DNA of 64,000 bases, taken from assembly GCF_030269925.1 (NCBI RefSeq), contig NC_085126.1, positions 4,590,501 to 4,654,500 of the forward strand, given 5' to 3'. How positions within the stretch are numbered: the stretch's first letter is position 1; the number at the start of each line of letters is the position of its first letter. The translations under genes and the position numbers were made by a program. This DNA comes from Bombyx mori (lineage: Eukaryota; Arthropoda; Insecta; Lepidoptera; Bombycidae). Shown here one piece after another: positions 44,750-53,783 of this stretch. Below the pieces are notes generated by a model, which searched no databases, was not told the origin of the DNA, and saw only the letters and a program-made list of their open reading frames with translations.

Positions 44750-45451
44750 ATATAAGAAAAAAATTAGAAAATAAATGTAGGATTGGTAAGAACGGAACGT
44801 ATGAAAAGAGCGTGGAATGGAACGTTAAGATGTGAGTGAAAGATAACGGTAAGAAAGGGAAAAGATAATGACAGAGAAAAGCAAGATGGCGAAGACGATT
44901 GAATGAGCAAGGCATAAAAAAGCTGTCAGCTAATTTTTAATCTTAACGGAATAGATTTTGGAAGCACTCAAAACAAGTGCAACAATAGAATAGCTTTATT
45001 TTATGCTCCACAATCTTAATTCTACGTACATGTACTGAACAATTTTCATATTTACGGCACTCGCGTCATAGGGGCTATTTCAAGCTGGAGATCATTTGAA
45101 GTTTTATTAAATACAGTTTTTAACCAGCCAGTGCTAATGCATGTGAGTTGACCGCCGTCTGTCATTACCATGGCGCCTGCCGCTAATTGTGCCTCTAATA
45201 TTATTATCGTTTAGGATTTCTGTCATTCACTCGTCTCGAATATTCACAGTTTCCACTGTTTAGACAATCGAGAAACTTCTACGTACATTCCGTTGATTTT
45301 CAACAGACGTACCTAATTTCATACAGAAAGGTTTTATCTATAACGCAATCGCCCCCAAATGAAGACATAGATGGAACTGATGGTTTCATTCATAACTTTG
45401 AAAATCGAAGCAAAACTTTTATCCACGAACTATTTTTCTTTATAAAAAAGA
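44750..45451. other. unassigned sequence
   Basis: AAAGAT/GAA-rich up to 44920, then low-repeat AT-rich DNA. No gene recognised. Confidence 0.4.
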
Positions 45452-45650
45452 TTTTTTTAAGGGATTTTATGACTTGGTAACTAAGACCTTTAAGTCATGT
45501 CTTATTTTAATTTATATTCATATTTTTTGAAAAATGATGTTATGGAGTGAAATAAAATGAGATGAGATGATATAGGATGAAATATAATCTCAGTAAAACG
45601 GTGGACATTTACTAAAAAAATTTCAGTGGACTTTAAAACTTTAAAAAAAG
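45452..45650 (+). repeat. family G repeat, copy 2
   Basis: AAGGGATTTTATGACTTGG, ACCTTTAAGTCATGTCTTA, GATGAGATGATATAGGATG, then CAGTGGACTTTAAAAC. Aligns in reverse with 35505-35762. Confidence 0.6.
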
Positions 45651-45844
45651 AGCATCTCTAACCTGTAGGTATATAACGTTGAATAGATTATATAAAAACT
45701 ATGGGTTCACATACTTCGTATACAGGAGTAGGTATCACTGACCTGCCCTTAACGTCTTCGGCCACCGACTCACACATATCCCATATAAGTTCAACTCCAG
45801 GCTTGAAAGAAAGATTAACGATAAAAATATACTCGTAGATGACT

Positions 45845-46093
45845 AGCTGACCCGGCATGGGAGTGCCAGACAGACTCGTGCTCGACTCGATCATACGAGA
45901 CTTCTTGTCGAACCGTTCGTTTCGATATCGAGTAGAGGGAACTTGCTCTCACCCCCGTCATCTGACTGCCGGAGTCCCGCAAGGTTCTCCGTTAACATTA
46001 TTAATAACTATTCCCAATACGGATTCAGGAAGTGCTTCTTTGATTTTTGCCACAATCGACAACATTTACTATTATCCTGAAACAAATTTATGA
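45845..46093 (+). pseudogene. Jockey-type reverse transcriptase fragment
   Basis: The frame contains VPDRLVLDSIIRDFLSNRSF, RYRVEGTCSHPRHL and then TAGVPQGSPL. AGVPQGS is the conserved RT motif of Jockey-clade LINEs, here with about 50 upstream residues. After PL the frame departs from the family and no YADD box follows, so it is a broken internal fragment. Confidence 0.75.
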
Positions 46094-46199
46094 AGAAGAG
46101 AAAAATATAAAAGTGACATTGTATTATAAATGTTACATCGAAAAAAAAACAAAAAAACTTTCAATGTTAGTAAACGTTACACGTCACAGAAAAATTATA

Positions 46200-46203
46200 A
46201 GCC
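46200..46203. repeat. left target-site duplication of the errantivirus array
   Basis: AGCC, repeated at 61001-61004 just beyond the third LTR. No such repeat separates the two units, so the whole three-LTR array behaves as one insertion. Confidence 0.75.
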
Positions 46204-46524
46204 AATTATGTAGACTACAGCCGTAGCGTTTAAAAAAAACCAAAATTCTATGAACTTATTTATTAAGGAATTACAATTATAACAATTAATTAAACTAAGA
46301 TGCTATCGAGTGGACTTGGACGATGTCAGTACCGAAGTGGCGCCAGCGGGCCCCGGCCCGGGCGGCATAGCGACGCTGCAGTGTCAGCACTTGACGCCAG
46401 TCGCGTAATTTTCCATGAACATGGAATGAGGTTGCTGCGTCGACAATTTGTGGTCACGTACGCCACTGGTTGCTAATTGCGAAATAGCGAATTAACAAAA
46501 TGCATGTTACTAGGGTACGTAACA
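46204..46524 (-). repeat. errantivirus LTR 1 (3' LTR of the left unit)
   Basis: 321 bp, identical by eye to the LTRs at 53442 and 60680. On the coding strand it starts TGTTACGTACCC and ends CTACATAATT. An AATAAA poly(A) signal lies at 46264-46259 (coding strand). A GC-rich block (GGGCCGGGGCCCGCTGG type, 46345-46361) is conspicuous in the middle. Confidence 0.93.
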
Positions 46525-46536
46525 CCTCCCCCCTTA
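46525..46536 (-). other. polypurine tract, left unit
   Basis: Coding-strand AAGGGGGGAGG directly precedes the LTR start TGTTAC. It is the expected primer site for plus-strand DNA synthesis. The same tract is at 53763-53774 in the right unit. Confidence 0.85.
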
Positions 46537-46545
46537 GCTCGGCAA

Positions 46546-48309
46546 CTATTTGATAATCTTGAGGGCAAATGTTGCCGGAATTCGGTCCTTCTTCTGGGGT
46601 TCTTCTGGACTCTCGTACGGGTGAAATTTTGAGGTTTCTTCGCGTGGCTTCTTTTCCAGGGTTATGTTGCAAGACTTGTGCCGATGAACAGCGATTACAA
46701 CAGCTAGGACAATCGCGCCGCAGAGTGCTCCGTAAAAAGGTATTGTCGTATGAAAGAGTGCTTGGTTCGTGACGTCACTTTGTTCTAGGTCCACAGGATG
46801 TTGTTGGATTATATCATCCTGGATTTGGTGTATTTTCTCCAGGTTCAAGGAGGTGAGCTTGATATGAGGTCTAATGGGTCCTGTGATTTTTGCATCCTTC
46901 GGGATTTCAGTTATTTTCAGAGGCTGTCCGTTGATCTGATCATTATTGTTTGCCAGTGTTAGTCGTCCGGTTCGCAGCTTACAATTTTGCGGAATGGTAA
47001 CGAGATAACTTCCTTGAAGCGTACTGTACTCCAGGCGTTGACAATGAAGTTCGATCTTCGTGGTCTCGGGGAAAATAAGGACGTAATGCTTATCGTCTAG
47101 TTGTTCCATGGCTTCTTTAGTGAAAGAAACAGAGGTTGGCTGGCATGAGGTGTTCATGGCTTGATTGTAGATAAGATCGTGGATGCAATCAGGATCATCT
47201 CTTGGCTGGTGATTTATATTTTCCTCGCAGAGGTAGTACCTGTTGTACTTCGGGCATTCAGCCTCTATGTACATGAACGCTTTCTTATTTGTTGCGATGA
47301 AAGGATAAGGAGGGATGAAAGTTAATTGATGCTTATTAGGGGCAATGGTTAATTTATATAGTTCGAATTCATCCGGAGAAATTACAGGAAATTTAAAGAC
47401 AATAACTATTTTCTTTCCTACATAATAATAGCCTGGTTTTATAATATTATAATATTCTCTTAAATCTACGTTTAAAATACGGTTTTCCGTATATAAATTT
47501 CTTAACCTATCTGTCATATTACTTAACGTATCTATGCTTATCATACTATGGTGTGTGCTTGATGCACGGATAAAACTTAAGATATTTTCAATCCTACATA
47601 ATTCGTTATATAAATCCTCAATATTTTCACTAATGATAGCTAATAACTGGGCGAATTTAGCATATTTAAGCAGATTACTATCGGCATATATTTTACTGTC
47701 TAATAACCAGCTTAAGGTAACATTAATTTTTTCCTGATTCTTTGCGATTTCGGAAAGTAGCTGTGTATGTTCGGTCATCCATGCTTTGTTCAGACTAATA
47801 TATTGGTTAAGCTCGGATGATAGCTGATTATCATTATTTTGCAAAATTTTAATAGCTTTACTGTAAAGTTCGGCATCTGACTGGTCTAGGTTACCTGTAA
47901 TGCTTTTAACAATTGAACCTAAGCCATCAATGAGACCTCTTTTTACGCGATTGGGTTTGAGGCTGTTAATTTTGGAATTGATTTTAGTGATTTTGCTAGT
48001 TAGGTAGTTTATTTGAAGTTCATAAAGGAGATAAGTGTGTTCGTCTAGTTGGTCTTTAAAATATTTTAGTTGAGTTTGTACTGAGTCGAGTCTGTTATCT
48101 ACGTCAGCTAATTCTATATATTGTAAAAATGAATGATAGTGGGATACGAGTCTAGTCTGTCCGAGTTTAAAAGGTAAAAGTCCAGGTCCGTTCTCGAGGG
48201 TCTCAAGTTTTATCTCGTGTGCGGTCGTCAGATGTCGGGTCAGGAGGTTCAGTAGAATCCTGTAACAATTGGAAGTCTTTATGTGCACGTTTAAGTCGAG
48301 ATTTAGCAA
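46546..48309 (-). CDS. env: errantivirus Env (left unit)
   Basis: 587-codon frame (48309 is a TTG, not a true start), ending at TAA 46546. A furin-type site RVKR is at residues 121-124, followed by GLIDGLGSIVKSITGNLD, the conserved fusion-peptide region of insect errantivirus and baculovirus-F-like envelope proteins. Ectodomain cysteines and a few N-glycosylation sites follow. A single membrane segment (524-541) and a 46-residue cytoplasmic tail close it. There is no Met before the cleavage site, so translation must begin in a spliced upstream exon. The first 107 nt overlap the end of pol. The role is membrane fusion and cell-to-cell spread. The reading frame is intact and identical to the right unit. 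Confidence 0.9.
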   Translation of the reverse strand: MLNLDLNVHIKTSNCYRILLNLLTRHLTTAHEIKLETLENGPGLLPFKLGQTRLVSHYHSFLQYIELADVDNRLDSVQTQLKYFKDQLDEHTYLLYELQINYLTSKITKINSKINSLKPNRVKRGLIDGLGSIVKSITGNLDQSDAELYSKAIKILQNNDNQLSSELNQYISLNKAWMTEHTQLLSEIAKNQEKINVTLSWLLDSKIYADSNLLKYAKFAQLLAIISENIEDLYNELCRIENILSFIRASSTHHSMISIDTLSNMTDRLRNLYTENRILNVDLREYYNIIKPGYYYVGKKIVIVFKFPVISPDEFELYKLTIAPNKHQLTFIPPYPFIATNKKAFMYIEAECPKYNRYYLCEENINHQPRDDPDCIHDLIYNQAMNTSCQPTSVSFTKEAMEQLDDKHYVLIFPETTKIELHCQRLEYSTLQGSYLVTIPQNCKLRTGRLTLANNNDQINGQPLKITEIPKDAKITGPIRPHIKLTSLNLEKIHQIQDDIIQQHPVDLEQSDVTNQALFHTTIPFYGALCGAIVLAVVIAVHRHKSCNITLEKKPREETSKFHPYESPEEPQKKDRIPATFALKIIK

Positions 48310-51300
48310 TAGGGCCTCGTTTTTTCGATGTGTAGATATGAATTGGTAAGTCTGCTAGCACTCTATCTTGAGTGTACCTCGGGGCTGTTTTTTGTCGGGC
48401 TGCTATCGGGTTTTTAATGAAAACTTGTTGGTTAGGTTGGTACGTCGCTTCTGGTTCGCGGTTCTTATTTCTATTTTCAATGAGCGATGTACGGTTAGCA
48501 AGTGAGGTTTCATTTATGAGTTCATAAACTGTAGTCATTTGAGCTTTATGTGATTCCATGTACTGTTGCAGTAAATGGGCTGTTATGTCAATGTCGAGAG
48601 GGTCTCTAGGGTCAAAGTGTCCCGTTATTATGTCAAAAGGGCGACATTTGGTGAAACTATGGACTGAACTGTTGTAAGCTAATATTGCATAAGGCATTAA
48701 GTTTATTACAGGTTCATTTTTATGTTGTAAGCGAAGTATGCGAAGGTGTTCTAGCAAGGTTGAATGGAATCTCTCTACATTGCCATTGTCATTAGGTGTA
48801 TGTGCTAGGGTTTTATGATGATTTATTTTGTGAAGTCGTATGAATTCGGAAAACAATTGGTTTGTGAATTCTGTACCATTATCAGTTACTATCGTTAAAG
48901 GTAGACCATGATGCGTGCAGAACTGCAATAGACCCTGTAATACGCTAATTGCTGTGCCGTCTCTCAACAGGTAAGCCTGTCCGTACTTAGAGAATACGTC
49001 AATAAATGTCAGGTATTTTTCGGATTGGGCGGTGAACAAGTCCATATGAACTATTTCGAAGGGTTTCTTCGGGGGTGGTACTATGCTAAACTGCTGTTTA
49101 ATGGGTGCGCGATCGTATTTAGCTTGTCCGCATATAGTACATTCGTTTATGAATTTTGTAATTTGATCTTTCATTTTCGGCCAGTAATATTTTCGCGAAA
49201 GAGCTAAATAACACTCATTTATTCCGCGGTGGTTAGTTTTTCCATCGTGATAGTGGCTTATTATTTCTTGTTGCCGAAGGTACTCTTTCACATTTTCTAA
49301 TTCGACTTTTGTGAGTAAGAGATTCATTGCCGAATTTCTGAACGTGTCTTGTATTATAGGTATAATGTCGTACATGCTTAATGTTGGATTAATAAGGAGG
49401 CCAGTTTTTACTTTAGGATTAACGAATTCTTTAATGGCGTTTATGACGTCTTCTCTTAAGTTTGATTGGGAAACTTGTATGGATATGCGAGTGTGCGTTT
49501 CAAATGGCTTACTGACAACGGGTCGTTTTTTGATGTCTCCGACCACTGTTATGCATATTTGCTTATAGAATTTATTCAATGGTTCGTCGGTTATGGGGAC
49601 CTCTAATATGGGGTTTTCATTACTGGTATGAGCTGTGGCGGTGGTTGAACCAGTGACTGAGGGTGGTTTTTCTGACGGGTTCGCTATCATGGAACTTACA
49701 TCTTCATTATGTATCTCTACTCGCGAGAGGGCGTCGGCGTTTGTATTAATTTTGCCCTTTTTATAGACGATGGTGTAGTCATACTCGCTAAGTTTAAGTC
49801 GCCACCTGGTCAAACGTGAGTTAGGCTCTTTAAGGTTCATAATCCACTGTAGTGGTTTATGGTCCGTTATTATTTTAAATTTTCGGCCAAATAAATATGG
49901 TCTAAAGTATTTGGTGGCCCACACGATTGCTAGTAATTCTTTCTCAATTGTACTGTAATTCATCTCGCTTTCATTTAAGGTACGTGAGGCGTAACATACA
50001 GGTCTATCGGAGCCTATGGGGCCCTGTGACAATATAGCTCCTAAAGCCACATTTGATGCGTCGGTTGTTAAAATAAATTCTTTTGTAAAATCAGGGTACT
50101 GTAATATTGGGTCGTTAGTCAAAAGTTGCTTACACTTTTCATAACAGTCTATGTAGTCTTTACTAAGGGTTATAGCCCGTCCTTTCTTTAAGCACTGTGT
50201 GAATGGTTTCGTTATTTTAGCAAAGTCGGGTATAAATTTTCGATAATATCCTATAAGTCCGAGGAATTGCTTAATTTGTTTTGTGGTTTTTGGTATCGGG
50301 TACTTTTGTATGGTGGCAATTTTGTCGGGATTAGGTTTAATTCCTTCGTTGCTAATTATATGACCTAAGTAGGCTGTTTCTAATTTTAAAAATTCTGATT
50401 TGTCCATCTGTATTTTGAAGTTGGACTCACGAAGTCTCTGAAACACTTTTTCGAGGTTAACAAGATGTTCCTGTAAAGATGTGCTAAAAACGATGATGTC
50501 ATCAAGATATACTAGGCATATAACGTTTTGAAGACCTTTCAAGACGTTATCCATAACTCTTTGAAATGTAGCCGGAGAATTTTTTAATCCCATCGGCATT
50601 CTTAAAAATTCAAAATGTCCGTGCTCTACATTGAACGCTGTTTTTGGGATGTCTTCAGGGTTCGTCTCCACTTGGTAGAATCCGCTTGCCAGGTCCAGGG
50701 TTGTGAAATACTGGCACTTACCTAATTTATCTAGAACGTCGGATATGTTTGGTATCGGATATTTGTCGTCGATAGTTTTTTCATTTAGCTTACGGAAGTC
50801 TACTACTAATCTCCATTTTTGTTTTCCAGATGCATCTGCCTTTTTAGGCACGACCCAGATAGGCGAGCTCCATGCTGAGTCAGAGGGTCTTATTATATTT
50901 TGTTGCAGCATCTTAGAAATTTGATCTCTAACCTCCTCCCGGTGGACAAAAGGATAGCGATAGCTTTTTGTATAGATCGGAATTTCATCGGTCGTCCTAA
51001 TGTGGTGTTTTATTTTATTAGTAAAGGTGAGCGGTTCACCCTCAAGATAAAATACGTCAGCGTACTGCGAGCAGAGGTTAATTAAATTCATTTTTTCCTC
51101 CTCATTAAGGTGATCGGTGCGTAATCGCGATAAGACCTGATCAACGCGACTACGACTTTGTTCGGTACGGCTGCACTCGATATTAAACGTTAACGCTTCT
51201 ATGGGGCGGTCCATTGAAAATATCATGTCGTTATGCGATGTGTTTTCGACTTCAATTATACCACGGTTTTTAACGACTGTCGTGATGCATTCGTTCACCA

Positions 51301-51829
51301 CACAGTTGTTCAGGTATTGCTGCGGGATATAGACTTCGCCGTCAGATGAATTTATTGGAATTCTAACTAGTTTACTAGAGTTAGCCGGTACGATGTCTTC
51401 GTACAGGTTGACGTTGCGAGAATTGAACATTTCAATAGGGTTGGTAGAATTGTCTGTAATCAGTAGGTTGTCTTTAAGGTCGATTCTAGATTTCCATTTA
51501 GTCAGCAAGTCTAAACCAATAAGTCCGTCAAAAAATTTGTGGAAATCGTAGACAAACAGTTTAATAGGTCCCGCGTCGTTAAGTTCTGAAAAAGCTGGTA
51601 TAGTGATAGAAAAGTCGTTTCTAGTTGTAGCGTGGACGTTCGTTACTTCGAAGGGGTCATATTTAAGAGGTATATTTGCATAGAATTTTTCTACCGCTTT
51701 CGGGCTTAAAAAAGATTGATTTGCGCCCGTGTCGATTAATATGTTTAGAGGTGGATTTTTAATTTTTAGGTACGGTAACTGGCGTTGAGTTTGTAAATTT
51801 AATTCTATTTTAACAGTTTTAATGGGGGG
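48203..51829 (-). CDS. pol: errantivirus Pol, -1 frame to Gag (left unit)
   Basis: Open in the -1 frame from the end of gag to TAA 48203, about 1209 codons. The protease comes first (LIDTGANQSF, near 51680-51710). Numbering from the TTG at 51508, RT spans about 165-345 (LDLASGF, YLDD at 334-337), RNase H about 475-600 (TTDAS 481, EKE 522, TDH 548, ADALSR 591), and integrase about 750-1000. Integrase has a zinc region ending CTIC (790-793) and D823, D876, E912 (spacing 52 and 35, the DD35E type). Expression needs ribosomal frameshifting: coding-strand C-CCC-CCA at 51829-51823 fits a slippery heptamer 18 nt before the gag stop. Intact; enzyme functions are known for the family. Confidence 0.93.
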   Translation of the reverse strand, partial: PPIKTVKIELNLQTQRQLPYLKIKNPPLNILIDTGANQSFLSPKAVEKFYANIPLKYDPFEVTNVHATTRNDFSITIPAFSELNDAGPIKLFVYDFHKFFDGLIGLDLLTKWKSRIDLKDNLLITDNSTNPIEMFNSRNVNLYEDIVPANSSKLVRIPINSSDGEVYIPQQYLNNCVVNECITTVVKNRGIIEVENTSHNDMIFSMDRPIEALTFNIECSRTEQSRSRVDQVLSRLRTDHLNEEEKMNLINLCSQYADVFYLEGEPLTFTNKIKHHIRTTDEIPIYTKSYRYPFVHREEVRDQISKMLQQNIIRPSDSAWSSPIWVVPKKADASGKQKWRLVVDFRKLNEKTIDDKYPIPNISDVLDKLGKCQYFTTLDLASGFYQVETNPEDIPKTAFNVEHGHFEFLRMPMGLKNSPATFQRVMDNVLKGLQNVICLVYLDDIIVFSTSLQEHLVNLEKVFQRLRESNFKIQMDKSEFLKLETAYLGHIISNEGIKPNPDKIATIQKYPIPKTTKQIKQFLGLIGYYRKFIPDFAKITKPFTQCLKKGRAITLSKDYIDCYEKCKQLLTNDPILQYPDFTKEFILTTDASNVALGAILSQGPIGSDRPVCYASRTLNESEMNYSTIEKELLAIVWATKYFRPYLFGRKFKIITDHKPLQWIMNLKEPNSRLTRWRLKLSEYDYTIVYKKGKINTNADALSRVEIHNEDVSSMIANPSEKPPSVTGSTTATAHTSNENPILEVPITDEPLNKFYKQICITVVGDIKKRPVVSKPFETHTRISIQVSQSNLREDVINAIKEFVNPKVKTGLLINPTLSMYDIIPIIQDTFRNSAMNLLLTKVELENVKEYLRQQEIISHYHDGKTNHRGINECYLALSRKYYWPKMKDQITKFINECTICGQAKYDRAPIKQQFSIVPPPKKPFEIVHMDLFTAQSEKYLTFIDVFSKYGQAYLLRDGTAISVLQGLLQFCTHHGLPLTIVTDNGTEFTNQLFSEFIRLHKINHHKTLAHTPNDNGNVERFHSTLLEHLRILRLQHKNEPVINLMPYAILAYNSSVHSFTKCRPFDIITGHFDPRDPLDIDITAHLLQQYMESHKAQMTTVYELINETSLANRTSLIENRNKNREPEATYQPNQQVFIKNPIAARQKTAPRYTQDRVLADLPIHIYTSKKRGPIAKSRLKRAHKDFQLLQDSTEPPDPTSDDRTRDKT

Positions 51830-53082
51830 CTCACGGGAAAATCCTGATCCGAATGACTAGTAGAGGGTTGCGCTTCGGCTCCTATACTACTTATTTCGTT
51901 AACTTTATTTCCGTTTGGTGGGCAGTCATTTATTGTAGGGTCGTAATATTCGTATATTTCATAGTTATTATAGTCCGCGTCATAGTTAGTGTAATCTATG
52001 TAATAGTTAGGGTCATAGTCGTGGGCATCGTAGTCATTGTCGGGGTAGTAATAACCGTTATTATCGTAGCATTCGTTAATGTTCATCTCTCTTGTTTTAA
52101 GATAATTTGTTGGAGGCGGGTTACCTGACTTACTCCAATCATGACCTGTGAGTGGAAGTTGTTTTGCCACGTAGTGACTAATACCACTCATAGGTTTCGG
52201 TCCCTGGTTCCGCTGAGGTAGCCTAAATACGTTGCTACGGGGGTTGTAGTTTGGTGGGTGCGATGCGAACATTTGCTGCGTGCGTGATGGCATGTTAGGC
52301 ATGCGCCGAGGGGCGTTAAATTTGAAAGCAGGTTTCCAGTGGTTATTAGGTCCTGGTGGTGGCTGTCGCTCCCAGCTCGGTCCTGGGTTCGGTCCGAATG
52401 AAAGCGGTTTCGGCATTGCTACCGGAAACATATGTGGTATTTTTACAGGTGGTGTCGGTGTAGGCTGAATAAGGTTGCGCCGTTCAGAGGTGAACCCGTT
52501 TCGCTGTTGTAGATACATTATGTTAAGTTCTTCCTGTACAAATTCCAGAGCCTTTTCAATGGAGGTCGGTCTCATGCAGCGTATGCGAGATCCCAAGGGT
52601 TCCTTGAGGCCTCGAACAAATGCTTGCATTGTTAGCTTTTTATACAGGTCGCGTTTTGCCTCGATGGTTGTGGCAATGCTTTCGTGTAAAGTTACGTATG
52701 TCATGAGAGTGCTGAATAGGGTCTGGCATTTGTCGTAAAACTCCTGGGGGCTACTGTTTCCCTGTGTTAGTAAGGAGAGGTCATTGTACAAAGCGGTCTC
52801 ATCTCTTTGGTCTGAAAAATTATTAATGAGGGCAGTACGGATACCTAACCAGTTCTCTGGTATGCCATTTGAATTTATGGTCCTGGCGGCAGGACCAGTT
52901 ATTTTATTTAATATACCGTTTATTAAGCTGAGGTTATTTAATTCGTTTCCAGGATCTGTTCTTATATACTGCGTGACGATTTGGTCACAAATTCTGATAA
53001 ACCTAGTCAGTATGTTCGGATTGCCGTCGAACTCTGGCACTGGGCGAAGGGCCTTGTAGATTTGGTCCGGGTCTACGGCCAT
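51805..53082 (-). CDS. gag: errantivirus Gag (left unit)
   Basis: I start at ATG 53082 (MAVDPDQIYKALRPVPEFDG). The frame is open further upstream to a TTG at 53244, but that lies across the presumed splice donor. 425 aa. Capsid-like region about 10-200 (VPEFDGNPNILTRFIRICDQ; DLSLLTQGNSSPQEFYDKC). A Pro/Asn-rich stretch covers about 205-300, and an unusual Tyr/Asp/Asn-rich tail about 335-400. There is no CCHC zinc knuckle, as is usual in errantiviruses. Forms the particle shell. At two positions the left unit has Pro and Arg where the right unit has Ser and Gln. Confidence 0.88.
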   Translation of the reverse strand: MAVDPDQIYKALRPVPEFDGNPNILTRFIRICDQIVTQYIRTDPGNELNNLSLINGILNKITGPAARTINSNGIPENWLGIRTALINNFSDQRDETALYNDLSLLTQGNSSPQEFYDKCQTLFSTLMTYVTLHESIATTIEAKRDLYKKLTMQAFVRGLKEPLGSRIRCMRPTSIEKALEFVQEELNIMYLQQRNGFTSERRNLIQPTPTPPVKIPHMFPVAMPKPLSFGPNPGPSWERQPPPGPNNHWKPAFKFNAPRRMPNMPSRTQQMFASHPPNYNPRSNVFRLPQRNQGPKPMSGISHYVAKQLPLTGHDWSKSGNPPPTNYLKTREMNINECYDNNGYYYPDNDYDAHDYDPNYYIDYTNYDADYNNYEIYEYYDPTINDCPPNGNKVNEISSIGAEAQPSTSHSDQDFPVSPPLKLLK

Positions 53083-53441
53083 TTCTAATTTATAACTTAC
53101 GTTAATATCTAAATTTCTACTTAAATCGACGTCTCTCTGTCTACTACTAATCTGCCTTGAGGAGACAGATTTTTCACCGTAATTCTTCGGATGAAAAATT
53201 TTGGATTTGGATTGACAAGGAGGCAACACAAAAAGAAGGTTCAAGTACTTACATACGATATATCATTTTGGTCTTCTCGCGTATCGATTTCCAGATACTA
53301 CGCCGGCTGTGTCTTCACGATTCAGGTATTCGATAAGGGCTTGATAGCACGAGCAGCGACTATACGGAGTCGGCAGAATCAACGATTTTTGGTGTTCTTT
53401 ACCGCGCCGCGCACTGCTTCGAATATCCTACCGACTGCGCC
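53083..53441 (-). promoter_or_regulatory. leader with primer-binding site and splice donor (left unit)
   Basis: Next to the LTR, coding-strand GGCGCAGTCGGTAGGATA (53441-53424; the T before it is the last LTR base) is a primer-binding site of the type used with a Ser tRNA by the 17.6/297 group (from memory). A perfect donor GTAAGT lies at 53252-53247. An ATG at 53266-53264 sits 14 nt before it, making a five-codon upstream ORF in unspliced RNA and a possible start for Env in spliced RNA. The right unit is identical (60662-60679; donor 60485-60490). Confidence 0.75.
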
Positions 53442-53762
53442 AATTATGTAGACTACAGCCGTAGCGTTTAAAAAAAACCAAAATTCTATGAACTTATTTA
53501 TTAAGGAATTACAATTATAACAATTAATTAAACTAAGATGCTATCGAGTGGACTTGGACGATGTCAGTACCGAAGTGGCGCCAGCGGGCCCCGGCCCGGG
53601 CGGCATAGCGACGCTGCAGTGTCAGCACTTGACGCCAGTCGCGTAATTTTCCATGAACATGGAATGAGGTTGCTGCGTCGACAATTTGTGGTCACGTACG
53701 CCACTGGTTGCTAATTGCGAAATAGCGAATTAACAAAATGCATGTTACTAGGGTACGTAACA
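53442..53762 (-). repeat. errantivirus LTR 2, shared between units
   Basis: Acts as the 5' LTR of the left unit (primer-binding site on its left) and the 3' LTR of the right unit (purine tract on its right). Identical by eye to LTRs 1 and 3. Confidence 0.93.
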
Positions 53763-53783
53763 CCTCCCCCCTTAGCTCGGCAA

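Noticed and set aside
46204..53762. Solo LTRs rather than a tandem element
   Set aside because: Primer-binding site and purine tract are correctly placed beside each LTR and full coding regions lie between them.
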